Counted from the stretch's first letter, positions 1 to 11,583 are shown. The stretch: 64,000 bases of DNA from Burkholderiales bacterium (GCA_016223165.1 JACRPO010000009.1:372001-436000), one strand, 5' to 3'. Notes: generated by a model from the letters alone, not told the origin. Made by a program: numbers and translations.

Positions 1-165
1 CGTGCGTGGCCACGCGAAGGCTCCGTGCCAGTGCGCAGCACGGCCGGGATGGCACTCACGCGGTGCGATTCCGCGCGCCCCTGGCGCACCGCCCCGAGCA
101 CCGGATTCCCGAGACGGAACTTGCTACGCTCGCGCCCCACACGCCATGCACGCAAGGGACCACGA

Positions 166-2181
166 ATGCCGCTGAGGACCTCCACCCCCTGGCCGAGAGC
201 GACGGCTCGGCCCGCACGCGCGTTTGCGTTGGTGTTTTCCCTTCTTTTCCTGACGCTCGTCTTGTCGCAAGCGGCCCGGGGGCAGACGTTGAAGCTGCGG
301 CTGCTGCAGACCACCGACCTGCACATGAACCTGGTGAACCACGACTACTACCAGGACAAGCCGACCGACGAATACGGCCTCGCGAAGACGGCCACGCTCA
401 TCAAGGCGGCGCGCGCCGAAGCCCGCAACGTGCTGCTGTTCGACAACGGCGACCTGCTGCAGGGCAGCCCGCTCGGGGACCACGTCGCGCGCACCAGGCC
501 GCCGGCCGAAGGCCAGCCGCACCCGGCGCACCGCGTCATGCGCGCCCTCGGCTACGACGCGGCCAACATCGGCAACCACGACTTCAACTACGGCCTGCCC
601 TTCCTGCAGCGCGCCATCGCGAGCGCCGGCTTTCCGTATGTCAACGCCAACATCGTGCTCGACGACGGCGGCGGCAAGGCCGCCGGTTCGGGTTCGGAGG
701 CGGCTTCGGATGCAAGAAGCGCCTTCACGCCCTTCGTCATCCTCGAGCGCCGCTTCACCGACGAGGCCGGCGCCACGCACACGCTGAAGATCGGCGTCGT
801 CGGCTTCGTGCCGCCGCAGGTGATGCAGTGGGACCGCCAGCACCTGCTCGGCCGCGTGGTGGCGCGCGACATCCCCGAGACCGCGCGCGCGCTCGTGCCG
901 CGCGTCAAGGCCGCCGGCGCCGACGTGGTGGTCGCCATCGCGCACTCGGGCTTCGAGCGCGGCGAGACCGTCTTCTTCGCCGAGAACGCCATCGCGCGGC
1001 TGGCTGAGGTGCCGGGCGTCGACGCCTTGCTCTTCGGCCACTCGCACGGCGAATTCCCGGGCCGCTTCTTCAACGCCCACCCCAAGGTGGACCTGGCGCG
1101 CGGCACGATCAACGGCGTGCCGGCGGTGATGCCCGGCTTCTGGGGCAGCCACCTGGGCGTGATCGACCTGGTGCTCGAAAGGACGCTCGAGAAGGCAGGC
1201 CCGACGTGGAAGGTGAGCGACGCGCGCGCTGAGCTGCGCGCCGTGTGGGACCGCGCCAACCGCAAGCCGCTCGTCGAGGCCGACGCCACCATCGCCGCGC
1301 TGGTGGCCGAAGAGCATGCCGCCACCGTGGCGCAGATGCGCGCGCAGATCGCCGAGACGACGAGCCCCATCCACAGCTTCTTCGCGCAGGTGGCCGACGA
1401 CCCGAGCGTGCAGCTCGTCTCGCTGGCGCAGATCGCCTACGCGAAGAAGGCGCTCGCGGGCACGCCGCATGCGGCGCTGCCGGTCCTCTCGGCGGCGGCG
1501 CCGTTCAAGACCGGCGGGCGCCAGGGGAACAACTACTACACCGACATTCCGGTCGGCCCGATCGCGCTGCGGCACGTCGCCGACCTGTACATCTATCCGA
1601 ACACGCTGAAGGTGGTGAAGCTCACCGGCGCGCAGGTGCGCGAGTGGCTCGAGATGTCGGCCGGCCAGTTCAATCGCATCGATCCGGCCGGGCCTGCCGA
1701 GCAGAACCTGATCAACACCGCGTTCCCGAGCTTCAACTTCGACTCGATCGACGGCGTCAGCTACGGCATCGACGTGACGCAGCCGGCCCGCTACGACAAC
1801 CGCGGCAAGCTCGTCGCGCCCGAGGCGCACCGCATCGTCGACCTGCGCTTCGACGGGCGCGCCATCGACGAGGGCGCCTCGTTCGCCGTCGTCACCAACA
1901 ACTACCGCGCCAACGGCGGCGGCAACTTCCCGGCGCTGGACGGCGGCAACGTCATCCTCGACGCACCCGACGAGAACCGCGCGGCGCTGGTCACGTACCT
2001 GCGCGAGACCGGCCGCATCGAGCCCGCGGCCGACGGCAACTGGCGCATCCGGCCGGTGCCGGGCGTGAAGCTGCGCTTCAGCGCCGGCAGCGGCGGCATC
2101 GCGCACCTGCCGCGGCAGCCCACGGTGCGGCTGGTGAAAGACAACGGCGACGGCTCGGCGCTGTTCGAGCTGGCGCCGTAG
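166..2181 (+). CDS. cpdB: Periplasmic 2',3'-cyclic-nucleotide 2'-phosphodiesterase/3'-nucleotidase (CpdB-like)
   Basis: About 671 residues, close to the family size of about 650. Residues 1-40 form a signal peptide: basic start, hydrophobic stretch, then an AxG-type cleavage region. The metallophosphoesterase domain follows, with DLH (51-53), the GD..QGSP motif, GNHD (136-139) and GHSH (291-294) as metal ligands. The second half is the 5'-nucleotidase C-terminal domain, with NNYYTD near 455 and an NFDSIDG segment typical of CpdB rather than UshA. The expected role is periplasmic release of nucleoside and phosphate from cyclic and 3'-nucleotides. The frame is open upstream to base 25, but only ATG 166 places the signal peptide at the N-terminus. 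A Gly/Ser-rich insert near residue 175 looks like a repeat expansion. The specificity call rests on family resemblance. Confidence 0.88.
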   Translation: MPLRTSTPWPRATARPARAFALVFSLLFLTLVLSQAARGQTLKLRLLQTTDLHMNLVNHDYYQDKPTDEYGLAKTATLIKAARAEARNVLLFDNGDLLQGSPLGDHVARTRPPAEGQPHPAHRVMRALGYDAANIGNHDFNYGLPFLQRAIASAGFPYVNANIVLDDGGGKAAGSGSEAASDARSAFTPFVILERRFTDEAGATHTLKIGVVGFVPPQVMQWDRQHLLGRVVARDIPETARALVPRVKAAGADVVVAIAHSGFERGETVFFAENAIARLAEVPGVDALLFGHSHGEFPGRFFNAHPKVDLARGTINGVPAVMPGFWGSHLGVIDLVLERTLEKAGPTWKVSDARAELRAVWDRANRKPLVEADATIAALVAEEHAATVAQMRAQIAETTSPIHSFFAQVADDPSVQLVSLAQIAYAKKALAGTPHAALPVLSAAAPFKTGGRQGNNYYTDIPVGPIALRHVADLYIYPNTLKVVKLTGAQVREWLEMSAGQFNRIDPAGPAEQNLINTAFPSFNFDSIDGVSYGIDVTQPARYDNRGKLVAPEAHRIVDLRFDGRAIDEGASFAVVTNNYRANGGGNFPALDGGNVILDAPDENRAALVTYLRETGRIEPAADGNWRIRPVPGVKLRFSAGSGGIAHLPRQPTVRLVKDNGDGSALFELAP

Positions 2182-2235
2182 CGCGCGCCGCGACTTCACG
2201 GGCTCTCAGGGAATCTCCGGAGGTGCGCCCGCGTG

Positions 2236-2277
2236 TGGTCAGGCCAAATTGAGACTCTAACCCATGCGGCCTGACCA
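2236..2277. promoter_or_regulatory. Inverted repeat upstream of the first sugar ABC operon, possible operator pair
   Basis: TGGTCAGGCC at 2236-2245 is matched exactly in inverse by GGCCTGACCA at 2268-2277, with centres 32 bp apart. Each arm alone approximates TGGTCNGACCA, the type of half-site bound by FadR-class GntR regulators. It lies about 50 bp before the receptor start. It could instead be an RNA stem-loop. No GntR gene lies in the window, so the regulator is unknown. Confidence 0.4.
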
Positions 2278-2325
2278 ATCCGTCGGTTCGACGGGGGCCG
2301 GCAACGGGTGAACGAGGAGACTGCC

Positions 2326-3372
2326 TTGGCCTACGACGATGATCTCGATGCGCCGCAAGAGGCGCCGCGGCGCGGCTTCATGCGGCAGGCCGTGGTGGCC
2401 TCGGCCACCTTGGGCACGGCCGCCGTGGCGCTGCTCGGGGGCAACGATGCGCGCACCGGCTCGCTCGGCCTGAACGGCGCCGCCGCCGCCGCCGGCCCGG
2501 CCCTGAAGATGGCCTTCATCCAGTGGCAACCGCACACCGTGCCGGCCGCCTGGTCCAAGGGCCTCGAGGAGGTGCTGAAGGGGCAGCCGTCCATCGAATA
2601 CAAGCTGCTCGACGGCCAGAACAAGGTCGAGGTGCAGGTGAGCCTGATGGACACCCTCATCAACGGTGGCGCCTCGGTGATCTTCCTGCAACCGATCGAC
2701 AGCGTCGCACTGGCGCCGTCGATCAACAAGGCCAAGCGCGCCGGCATCTCGGTGATCACGCTGAACATCGACGCCAGCTCGGAACACGCCGCGCACGTCG
2801 AGATGAGCCACTACCTCGGCGCCATGGACATCGCGCGCACCATGGGCGAGAAGATGGGCGGCAAGGGCGAGGTCGCGATCCTCAACGCGCCGCCGGGCAT
2901 CGTCATCCGCGACCAGCGCACCAACGGCTTCGTCGAGGGCATGAAGAAGCACCACCCGGGCATCAAGATCGTCGCCGACCAGGTGGCCGACTGGTCGCGC
3001 AAGAAGGCGCAGGACGTGCTCGCGACCATCCTCGCCGCGCGGCCCGGCCTCGGTGGCGTCTACGGCGTCAACGATTCGATGGCGCTGGGCGCCGTCGACG
3101 TGGCCAAGGACAAGGGCCTGCTCGGCAAGATGGTCATCTTCGGCAACGACGGCGAGAAGGATGCGTTGGAGTCGATCGAGAAGGGCGAGCTCACCGGCAC
3201 CCAGTACACCGACGTCTTCCAGCAGGGCCGCTTCGCCGCCTCGATCGCGACCCTGCTCGGCGCGGGCCAGGTGCATGCGACGGCGGTGAAGAAGAAGGCG
3301 CGCCTGCTCATGCCCTACGTCATCGCCACGCGCGACAACGTCAAGCAGATCCAGCCCAGCCAGCGCTGGTGA
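2326..3372 (+). CDS. Sugar ABC transporter periplasmic receptor (CUT2/ribose-galactose type), Tat-exported
   Basis: A periplasmic binding protein of about 348 residues. The N-terminus carries RRGFMRQ at residues 15-21 followed by an Ala-rich hydrophobic run, a twin-arginine signal. The mature part has the type-I periplasmic binding protein fold pattern (SVIFLQPID, then GVYGVNDSMALGAVDVAKDKG). TTG 2326 is chosen because GAGGAGA at 2314-2320 lies 5 nt before it; GTG 2308 in the same frame lacks such a site. It is the first gene of a four-gene operon with two permeases and a double ATPase. The ligand is probably a monosaccharide or polyol but cannot be read from the sequence. Confidence 0.85.
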   Translation: MAYDDDLDAPQEAPRRGFMRQAVVASATLGTAAVALLGGNDARTGSLGLNGAAAAAGPALKMAFIQWQPHTVPAAWSKGLEEVLKGQPSIEYKLLDGQNKVEVQVSLMDTLINGGASVIFLQPIDSVALAPSINKAKRAGISVITLNIDASSEHAAHVEMSHYLGAMDIARTMGEKMGGKGEVAILNAPPGIVIRDQRTNGFVEGMKKHHPGIKIVADQVADWSRKKAQDVLATILAARPGLGGVYGVNDSMALGAVDVAKDKGLLGKMVIFGNDGEKDALESIEKGELTGTQYTDVFQQGRFAASIATLLGAGQVHATAVKKKARLLMPYVIATRDNVKQIQPSQRW

Positions 3373-4406
3373 GCTGCGAACGCGCGCGTTTGTTCCGCCG
3401 CCCGGGTGCGGCCGCGCTGCCGGCGTTCTTCGCGCTGACCTTCGCGTTCTTCAGCGTCGCGGCGCCGCGCTTCGCGACGGCCGGCAACGTGGAGAACCTG
3501 ATGGCCGGCTACGCGTTCGTCGCCATCGTCGCCATGGGGCAGACGTTCGCGATCCTGCTGCGCGGCATCGACCTCTCGGTGGGTGCCATCGTCGCGCTGG
3601 CCGGCATGGTGGCGTTCGATGCGTCGCTGATCCTGCACTTGCCCGGCTGGGCCGTGCTGCCACTGGCCGTGGCCGCGGCCACGCTGGCCGGCACGCTCAA
3701 CGGGTTGCTCGTGGTCGGCCTGCGGCTGCAGCCGTTCATCGCCACGCTGGCCACGCTGGCCGCCTACCGCGGCCTCGTGTTCGCGATCTCGGGGCGGCAG
3801 CTCGTGCCGGCGCTGTCGACGACGCCGATCAGCGACCCCTGGATCGTCGGCCTGGAGACCTACTTCGACATCGGCGCCGCGCTCGGCGTGCAGGAGTGGG
3901 TGGCGCTGCCGGCGATCCCGCTGTCGTTCCTTGTCATGCTCGTGCTCCTGGCGGCGTGCCAGACGCTGCTGTCGTGCACGCGCCTCGGCCGCGACCTGCT
4001 CGCGATCGGCGGCAACCCGGAGGCAGCGCGCCTGGCCGGCCTGCCGGTGGCGCGCTACATCGTGCTCGCCTACGCGCTGAGCGGGCTGTGCGCGGGCATC
4101 GCCGCGCTGCTGCTGGTGGCGCGCCTGACCACCGCCACCGAGTCGCTGGGCAACGGCCTCGAGCTGACGGCGATCGCCGCCGCGGTGATCGGCGGTGTCG
4201 GCCTGCGCGGCGGCAGCGGCTCGTTCTGGGGGCCGGTGCTCGGCGCCTTCCTGCTCGGTGTCGTGCTGATGGGCCTGACGCTGTACGGCATCTCGCAGTT
4301 CGTGCAGCAGATCCTCACCGGCGCGATCCTGCTCGGTGCGGTGGCACAGGCGCGCTGGCTCGCCCGCCGCAGGGAGCGCGGGCATGCAGCGCCCGTCGGA
4401 GCCTGA
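3369..4406 (+). CDS. Sugar ABC transporter permease (RbsC/BPD_transp_2 family), first of two
   Basis: About 345 residues with eight or more hydrophobic segments. It has the family landmark LLRGIDLSVGAIVALAGM and the C-terminal GVGLRGGSGSFWGPVLGAFLLG. GTG 3369 overlaps the receptor stop by 4 nt (GTGA), implying translational coupling. It would form the inner-membrane channel with the second permease at 5922-6884, since the operon encodes two different permeases around one double ATPase, as in autoinducer-2 and some ribose-type importers. Confidence 0.85.
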   Translation: MSCERARLFRRPGAAALPAFFALTFAFFSVAAPRFATAGNVENLMAGYAFVAIVAMGQTFAILLRGIDLSVGAIVALAGMVAFDASLILHLPGWAVLPLAVAAATLAGTLNGLLVVGLRLQPFIATLATLAAYRGLVFAISGRQLVPALSTTPISDPWIVGLETYFDIGAALGVQEWVALPAIPLSFLVMLVLLAACQTLLSCTRLGRDLLAIGGNPEAARLAGLPVARYIVLAYALSGLCAGIAALLLVARLTTATESLGNGLELTAIAAAVIGGVGLRGGSGSFWGPVLGAFLLGVVLMGLTLYGISQFVQQILTGAILLGAVAQARWLARRRERGHAAPVGA

Positions 4407-5925
4407 GATGCCCGCCGCGGCGGCGCTCATGCGCACGCGGGCCGTGCGCAAGGTGTACGGCACGCAGACCGTGCTGCACCCCACCGACTTCGTTGTCTCG
4501 CCGGGCGAGGTGCGGGCGCTCGTGGGCGCCAACGGCGCCGGCAAGTCGACGTTGCTGAAGATCCTGGCCGGCGCCATCGAGCCCAGCAGCGGCGAGGTCG
4601 AGGTGGACGGCGCCGCCGCGCCGCTCGGCCGCCCCACCGAGATGCTGCGCCGCGGTGTCGCGTGCATCCACCAGCACTCGAACCTGGTGCCGGAGATGTC
4701 GGTGCTGGACAACCTCTTCCTCGGCCGCATGCCGACGCGGCGCTTCGGCCTGCTCGACCGCGCGCGCCAGCGCCGCGACGCGCAGGCGCTGCTGGCGCGG
4801 CACGGCGTCGAGCTCGAGCTCGACGCGCCGGTGTCCGAGCTGCCTGCGGTGAAGCAGAAGGAGGTCGAGATCCTGAAGGCGCTGGCGCGCGACGCGCGCG
4901 TGCTGCTGATGGACGAGCCCACCGGCTGGCTCTCGGTGGCCGATGTCGCGCGCTTGCACGAGACGATCCGCGCGCTGCGCGCGCGCGGCGTGGGCGTCGT
5001 CTACACGAGTCACATGCTCGACGAGGTGTTCGCCGTGTGCGACAGCGTGACCGTGATGCGCGACGGCCGCATCGTCGCCGACGCGCCGATCCGCGCCATC
5101 GACCGTGCCGGGCTGGTCCGGCTGATGGTGGGCGACGCGCTGGCGCGCGAGGCCAGCGGCCAGGCCATGCGGCCGCCCGTCGCTGCGCAGAGCGGCCCGC
5201 CGCGGCTGCGCTGCGCCGGCCTGGGCAGGCAAGGCGTGTTCCGCGACATCGACCTCGACGTGCATGCCGGGGAGATCGTCTGCGTCACCGGCCTCGTCGG
5301 CGCCAAGCGCACCGAGCTGATGCAGGCGATCTTCGGCGCCGAGCGGTTCGACACCGGCACGCTCGAGCTGGACGGCCGCGCGGTCGCGTTCCGCTCGCCG
5401 CGCCAGGCGATCGCGCACGGCATCGGCCTGGTCACCGAAGATCGGCACCGCGAGGGTCTGCTGCTCAACCTGACGGTGGCCGAGAACCTGGTCCTCGCGA
5501 CCCTGCAGCGCTACCAACGCGCCGGGCTGCTGCTGGCGGCGCGCGTGCGCGCCGCCGCCGCGCGCTGGATCGCGGCGTTGAACCTGCAGCCCCCCGACCC
5601 CGGCATGGCGGTGCGGCTGCTGTCGGGCGGCAACCAGCAGAAGGTGCTGCTCGGCAAGTGGCTCGAGCGGCAGCCGCGTGTGCTCCTCCTCGACGAGCCC
5701 ACGGTGGGCGTCGACGTCGGCGCCAAGGCCGAGATCTACGCCACGCTGCGCGCCGAACGGGCCAAGGGCATGGCGATCCTCGTCGTCTCCTCCGACCTCG
5801 AGGAAGTGATGACGATCGCCGATCGCGTCGTCGTCATGGCCGACGGAAGCATCGTGCGCATGCAGTCGATCGGCGAGACCACCGCCGCCGGGCTGCTGCG
5901 CGACCTCGGCGCGGTGCCGGCGTGA
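4384..5925 (+). CDS. Sugar ABC transporter ATP-binding protein with two nucleotide-binding domains (RbsA/MglA-like)
   Basis: About 513 residues, the usual length for a tandem ATPase of CUT2 importers. Domain 1 has Walker A GANGAGKST and Walker B VLLMDEPTGWLS, but its signature region reads SELPAVKQKEVEI. Domain 2 has a degenerate Walker A (GLVGAKRTE), an intact LSGGNQQKV signature and Walker B VLLLDEPTVGVDVG. One defective site per protein is normal in this family. ATG 4384 follows AGGGAG and overlaps the permease by 23 nt; ATG 4408, preceded by GGAG, is an equally good start. It powers the importer formed with the flanking permeases. Confidence 0.88.
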   Translation: MQRPSEPEMPAAAALMRTRAVRKVYGTQTVLHPTDFVVSPGEVRALVGANGAGKSTLLKILAGAIEPSSGEVEVDGAAAPLGRPTEMLRRGVACIHQHSNLVPEMSVLDNLFLGRMPTRRFGLLDRARQRRDAQALLARHGVELELDAPVSELPAVKQKEVEILKALARDARVLLMDEPTGWLSVADVARLHETIRALRARGVGVVYTSHMLDEVFAVCDSVTVMRDGRIVADAPIRAIDRAGLVRLMVGDALAREASGQAMRPPVAAQSGPPRLRCAGLGRQGVFRDIDLDVHAGEIVCVTGLVGAKRTELMQAIFGAERFDTGTLELDGRAVAFRSPRQAIAHGIGLVTEDRHREGLLLNLTVAENLVLATLQRYQRAGLLLAARVRAAAARWIAALNLQPPDPGMAVRLLSGGNQQKVLLGKWLERQPRVLLLDEPTVGVDVGAKAEIYATLRAERAKGMAILVVSSDLEEVMTIADRVVVMADGSIVRMQSIGETTAAGLLRDLGAVPA

Positions 5926-6884
5926 ACGCGGCGGCAATGCCGGGCCTTCGCCTGCCGCGCTGGCGCGCGCGGCTCGCCGCCTCGGGCCTGCCGCTGGCCG
6001 CGGCGGCCGCCGTCGCGCTCTTCGCCTGGTTGCAGCCCGCCTTCCTCGGCGCCGAGAACCTCGTCGGCATCCTGCGGCAGGTGGCCATCGTCGGCATCAT
6101 GGCCACGGCGATGACGTTCGTCATCATGACCGGCGGCATCGACCTGTCGGTCGGGCCGGTGCTGGCGCTGGCCGGGCTGGCGGCGGTGCTGTCGCTGGAC
6201 GCCGGGTTCGGGCTGCCGCTGGCCCTGCTCGTCGCCCTCGGGCTGGGGCTGGCGATCGGGCTCGTCAACGGCGGCCTGATCGCGTTCGGCGGCTTGCCGC
6301 CGATCATCGTCACCCTGGCCATGCTGAGCGTCGTGCGCGGCTCGGCGCTGTTGCTCGGCGGCCCCGACCTGCACGCGGTGCGCGCGCAGCCCGCCTTCTC
6401 GTTCATCGGTACCGGCAGCGTCGCCGGGCTGCCGTTCTCGGTGTGGCTGTTCGGCGCCGTGGCGACGCTGCTCGTGTTCGCGCAGCGGCGCACGACTCTC
6501 GGTCTGCGCGTGGCGGCGATCGGCGACAACGAGCGCGCCGCCTGGTTGAGCGGTCACCGCACACGGCTGACGGCACTCGCGCTGTACGGCCTGAGCGGCC
6601 TGGCCGCGGCGCTGGCCGGCGTCGTGCAGGCCTCGCAGGTGCACACCGGCTCGGCCACCTACGGCGAGTTCGGCACCGAGCTGGACGTGATCGCCGCCGT
6701 CGTGCTCGGCGGCACGCAGCTGAGCGGCGGCAAGGGATCGGTGGCGCGCACCGTGCTCGGCGTGCTCTTCCTCGGCGCGCTCAACAACGCCATGAACATC
6801 CTCGACGTCCCGATCGACCTGCAGCTCATCGCCAAGGGCCTGATCATCGCGCTGGCGCTGGGTGTCGGGCAGTTCCGGCAGTGA
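5922..6884 (+). CDS. Sugar ABC transporter permease (RbsC/BPD_transp_2 family), second of two
   Basis: About 320 residues, strongly hydrophobic, with IMTGGIDLSVGPVLALAGL near residue 70 and the conserved VLGGTQLSGGKGSVARTVLGVLFLG segment (two short blocks of the family) near the C-terminus. GTG 5922 overlaps the ATPase stop by 4 nt. It is the last gene of the receptor-permease-ATPase-permease operon. The next feature downstream is a large hairpin repeat at 6964-7132, which may end transcription. Confidence 0.85.
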   Translation: MNAAAMPGLRLPRWRARLAASGLPLAAAAAVALFAWLQPAFLGAENLVGILRQVAIVGIMATAMTFVIMTGGIDLSVGPVLALAGLAAVLSLDAGFGLPLALLVALGLGLAIGLVNGGLIAFGGLPPIIVTLAMLSVVRGSALLLGGPDLHAVRAQPAFSFIGTGSVAGLPFSVWLFGAVATLLVFAQRRTTLGLRVAAIGDNERAAWLSGHRTRLTALALYGLSGLAAALAGVVQASQVHTGSATYGEFGTELDVIAAVVLGGTQLSGGKGSVARTVLGVLFLGALNNAMNILDVPIDLQLIAKGLIIALALGVGQFRQ

Positions 6885-6963
6885 CCTGCGGCCGCGGCGC
6901 CGAGCCGAGCCTTCGCCGCACTGGCCCGACCTGGCTGCTTTTCGGGGGCCGCGGATGCCGCGC

Positions 6964-7132
6964 GCTAGTGCAGTGTTTCGCCCTGAGCAGCGCTTATGGG
7001 CCAGCGGATTTGCCTTCGTGGCAAGGCGCGAACCGCAGCGATACCCGAAGGTATCGCGAGGATTCGCAACGCCGCCACGGAGGCAAAGACGCGGCTCCAT
7101 AAGTGCTGATCAGTGCGAAACACTGCACTAGC
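6964..7132. repeat. 169-bp palindromic element with 18-bp perfect terminal inverted repeats
   Basis: GCTAGTGCAGTGTTTCGC at 6964-6981 is repeated exactly in inverse at 7115-7132. The interior is also largely self-complementary: cttatgg/ccataag, then a stretch around the central GATACCC/GGTATC at about 7040-7060. The whole unit could therefore fold into one long hairpin. It has no coding content and no visible target-site duplication. It lies 79 bp after the permease stop and 10 bp before the peptidase start. It looks like a MITE or large REP-type element; only one copy of this sequence is in the window. Confidence 0.85.
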
Positions 7133-7142
7133 ATCAGGTCCG

Positions 7143-8012
7143 ATGCAAAGGCGCCTGGCTCTCGTCGCGTTCGCTTCGTTCGGCACGTTCGCACCGGTGG
7201 CGCGCCCGGCGCCGGCCGCCGACCCGTTGCTGCCGCAGGCGCTGGCCGTGCCCGGCGGCGTGGCCATCGTCGAGCTGGGTGTCCGCGGTTTCCGTGGTGT
7301 CCGAGGTGCGGCGCCGCCGAGCGCGCACTTCGGCGCGACGCCGGTGCTCGTGCGCGCGCGCGGCAAGGCCTGGGTGGCCGTGGTCGGCATCGGCCTCGCC
7401 GCCGACCCCGCGCAGCCGCAGTCGCTCACCGTGCGCGAGGCCGATGGCCGCGAGCGCCAGGTGACCTTCACGCTCAAACGCAAGCAGTACGCCGAGCAGC
7501 GGCTCGCCGTGGCGCCGCGGCACGTGGAGCTTTCGAAGGAGGACCTGGCGCGCTACGAACGCGAGCGTGCGCACCTGGGCGTCGTGCTGCGGCACTTCTC
7601 GGCCACGCGCGAGCCGGCCACGCTGCGCCTCGTGTTGCCGACGAACGGGCCGCGCTCGTCGTCGTTCGGCCTCAGGCGCGTGTTCAACGGCCAGCCACGC
7701 AGCCCGCACGGCGGCATGGACATCGCGGCCGAGGCCGGCACGCCGGTGCTCAGCGCCGCCGCCGGCGAGGTGATCGATGCCGGCGACTACTTCTTCAACG
7801 GCAACACGGTCATCGTCGACCATGGCCAGGGCTTCCTCACGCTGTACTGCCACCTCGCGGCCATCGACACCGAGCGCGGCAAGGCGCTCGCCCCGGGCGC
7901 GCCCGTCGGCAAGGTCGGCGCCACCGGCCGCGTCACCGGGCCGCACCTGCACTTCAGCGTCTACCTGAACGCGCAGTCGGTGGACCCGGCGCTCTTCCTG
8001 CCGCCGGCGTAG
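7143..8012 (+). CDS. M23-family peptidoglycan metallopeptidase (LytM domain)
   Basis: About 289 residues. The N-terminus MQRRLALVAFASFG followed by Ala/Pro-rich sequence is a signal peptide, so the protein is exported. The C-terminal LytM domain carries the zinc motif HGGMD (His189, Asp193), the GNTVIVDHG strand and the closing HLH (268-270) after GRVTGP. The expected activity is cleavage of peptidoglycan cross-bridges in the periplasm. The start at ATG 7143 is taken over the upstream GTG because the latter lies inside the 169-bp repeat. Confidence 0.88.
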   Translation: MQRRLALVAFASFGTFAPVARPAPAADPLLPQALAVPGGVAIVELGVRGFRGVRGAAPPSAHFGATPVLVRARGKAWVAVVGIGLAADPAQPQSLTVREADGRERQVTFTLKRKQYAEQRLAVAPRHVELSKEDLARYERERAHLGVVLRHFSATREPATLRLVLPTNGPRSSSFGLRRVFNGQPRSPHGGMDIAAEAGTPVLSAAAGEVIDAGDYFFNGNTVIVDHGQGFLTLYCHLAAIDTERGKALAPGAPVGKVGATGRVTGPHLHFSVYLNAQSVDPALFLPPA

Positions 8013-8020
8013 CGCCCTCG

Positions 8021-8037
8021 GCCGGCCGCGGGCCGGC
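8021..8037. terminator. Bidirectional hairpin between convergent stops
   Basis: GCCGGCC (8021-8027), loop GCG, GGCCGGC (8031-8037) form a perfect 7-bp stem. It fits exactly between the stop of the peptidase (8012) and the stop of the convergent Bug gene (8038). It lacks a T-tract, so a terminator role is inferred from position. Confidence 0.5.
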
Positions 8038-9015
8038 TCAGTCGATCGCGACGAAACCCGTCGCCTTGACGATCGGCCCCCAGCGCGCGCGCTCGCGCCG
8101 CAACCGGGCCGTGAACTCGCTCGTGGCTTCGCCCGAAACCTCGAAACCATAGTTGCGCACGGCGTCGAGCACGTCCTTGCTCTTGAGCGCTTCCTTCAAC
8201 GCCGCGTCCAGCTTGCCGACCCGGTCGGCGGGCGTCCTGATCGGCAGGTAGATCCCCAGACCATCCTCGACGATGAGATCCTTGTAGCCCAGGTCGGCGA
8301 ACGTCGGTACGTCGGGCAGCAGGGCGCTGCGTTTCGCTCCCGACGTCGCCAGCGCGCGCACCTTGCCCGCCTGCACCAGTGCCAAGCCGTCAGCGGTCGA
8401 TCCGAAGAAGACGGGGATCTGCCCGCCTGCCAGCTCCTGGATGCCCGGCGCACCACCCTTGTAGTGCACGGGCGTCATGTCGAGGCCGGCGGCGCGGGCG
8501 AAGATCGCGCCGGTGAAGTGCGGCGTGGCCCCGGCGGCAGGCGTGCCGTAGATCAGGCGCTTCGGATCGGCCTTCACCCAGGTGACGTAGTCGGCCACGG
8601 TCTTCACGCTGTCGGGCACCATGGGCCCGACGAACATCGCCAGCGACATGCCGATCAGCCGTGTCACCGGCGTGAAGTCGCGGAAGACGTCGTAGCTCAG
8701 CGACTTGTAGACATGCGGGTACAGGAACATCGTCGCGTCCGGCACGAGCATCATCACGCTGCCGTCGGGCGCCGCGGTGCGCACGTAGTCGATCGCGATC
8801 CGCGCGCCGGCGCCGACGCGGTTCTCCACGACCACCGTCGTGCCGGCCACGCCGCGCAGCTTGTCGCCCATGAGGCGGGCGAGGCCGTCTGCGGCACCGC
8901 CGGGCGCGAAGCCGACCACGATGTAGGCGGTTCGAGCCTGGGCCGGCGAGGCGGGCGCGAAGGGCAGCAGTGCCGCCGCAAGCAACTGGCGGCGGGCAAT
9001 GTCACTAGGGTGCAT
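8038..9015 (-). CDS. Bug-family tripartite tricarboxylate transporter receptor (TctC-like)
   Basis: About 325 residues. MHPSDIARRQLL starts a twin-arginine-like signal peptide. The mature protein has the Bug hallmarks: GFAPGGAADGLAR near the N-terminus, VVENRVGAGARIA, YGTPAAGATPHFTG, HYKGGAPGIQELAGGQI and LPDVPTFADLG. Such receptors bind small carboxylated compounds in the periplasm. No TctA/TctB membrane subunits are encoded nearby, so it is an orphan receptor, as is common in Burkholderiales. An in-frame ATG at 9030 (preceded by AAGG) is an alternative start. Confidence 0.85.
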   Translation of the reverse strand: MHPSDIARRQLLAAALLPFAPASPAQARTAYIVVGFAPGGAADGLARLMGDKLRGVAGTTVVVENRVGAGARIAIDYVRTAAPDGSVMMLVPDATMFLYPHVYKSLSYDVFRDFTPVTRLIGMSLAMFVGPMVPDSVKTVADYVTWVKADPKRLIYGTPAAGATPHFTGAIFARAAGLDMTPVHYKGGAPGIQELAGGQIPVFFGSTADGLALVQAGKVRALATSGAKRSALLPDVPTFADLGYKDLIVEDGLGIYLPIRTPADRVGKLDAALKEALKSKDVLDAVRNYGFEVSGEATSEFTARLRRERARWGPIVKATGFVAID

Positions 9016-9075
9016 CGAGGTCCCGGACATGGCCTTGCATCGCACTGCAAGTCCGCTGGGTGAGCGACATGGCGC

Positions 9076-11583
<2,508 letters not shown>

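Noticed and set aside
1..165. Upstream gene or longer cpdB start at base 25
   Set aside because: The open frame from base 25 would place the cpdB signal peptide internally, and no other coding pattern or ribosome-binding site is seen.
6964..7132. Insertion sequence with a transposase
   Set aside because: The element is only 169 bp, nearly all self-complementary, and has no coding frame; at most it is a non-autonomous element.
7113..7142. Upstream GTG start for the M23 peptidase
   Set aside because: It lies in the terminal inverted repeat of the 169-bp element and would put extra residues before a normal signal peptide starting at 7143.
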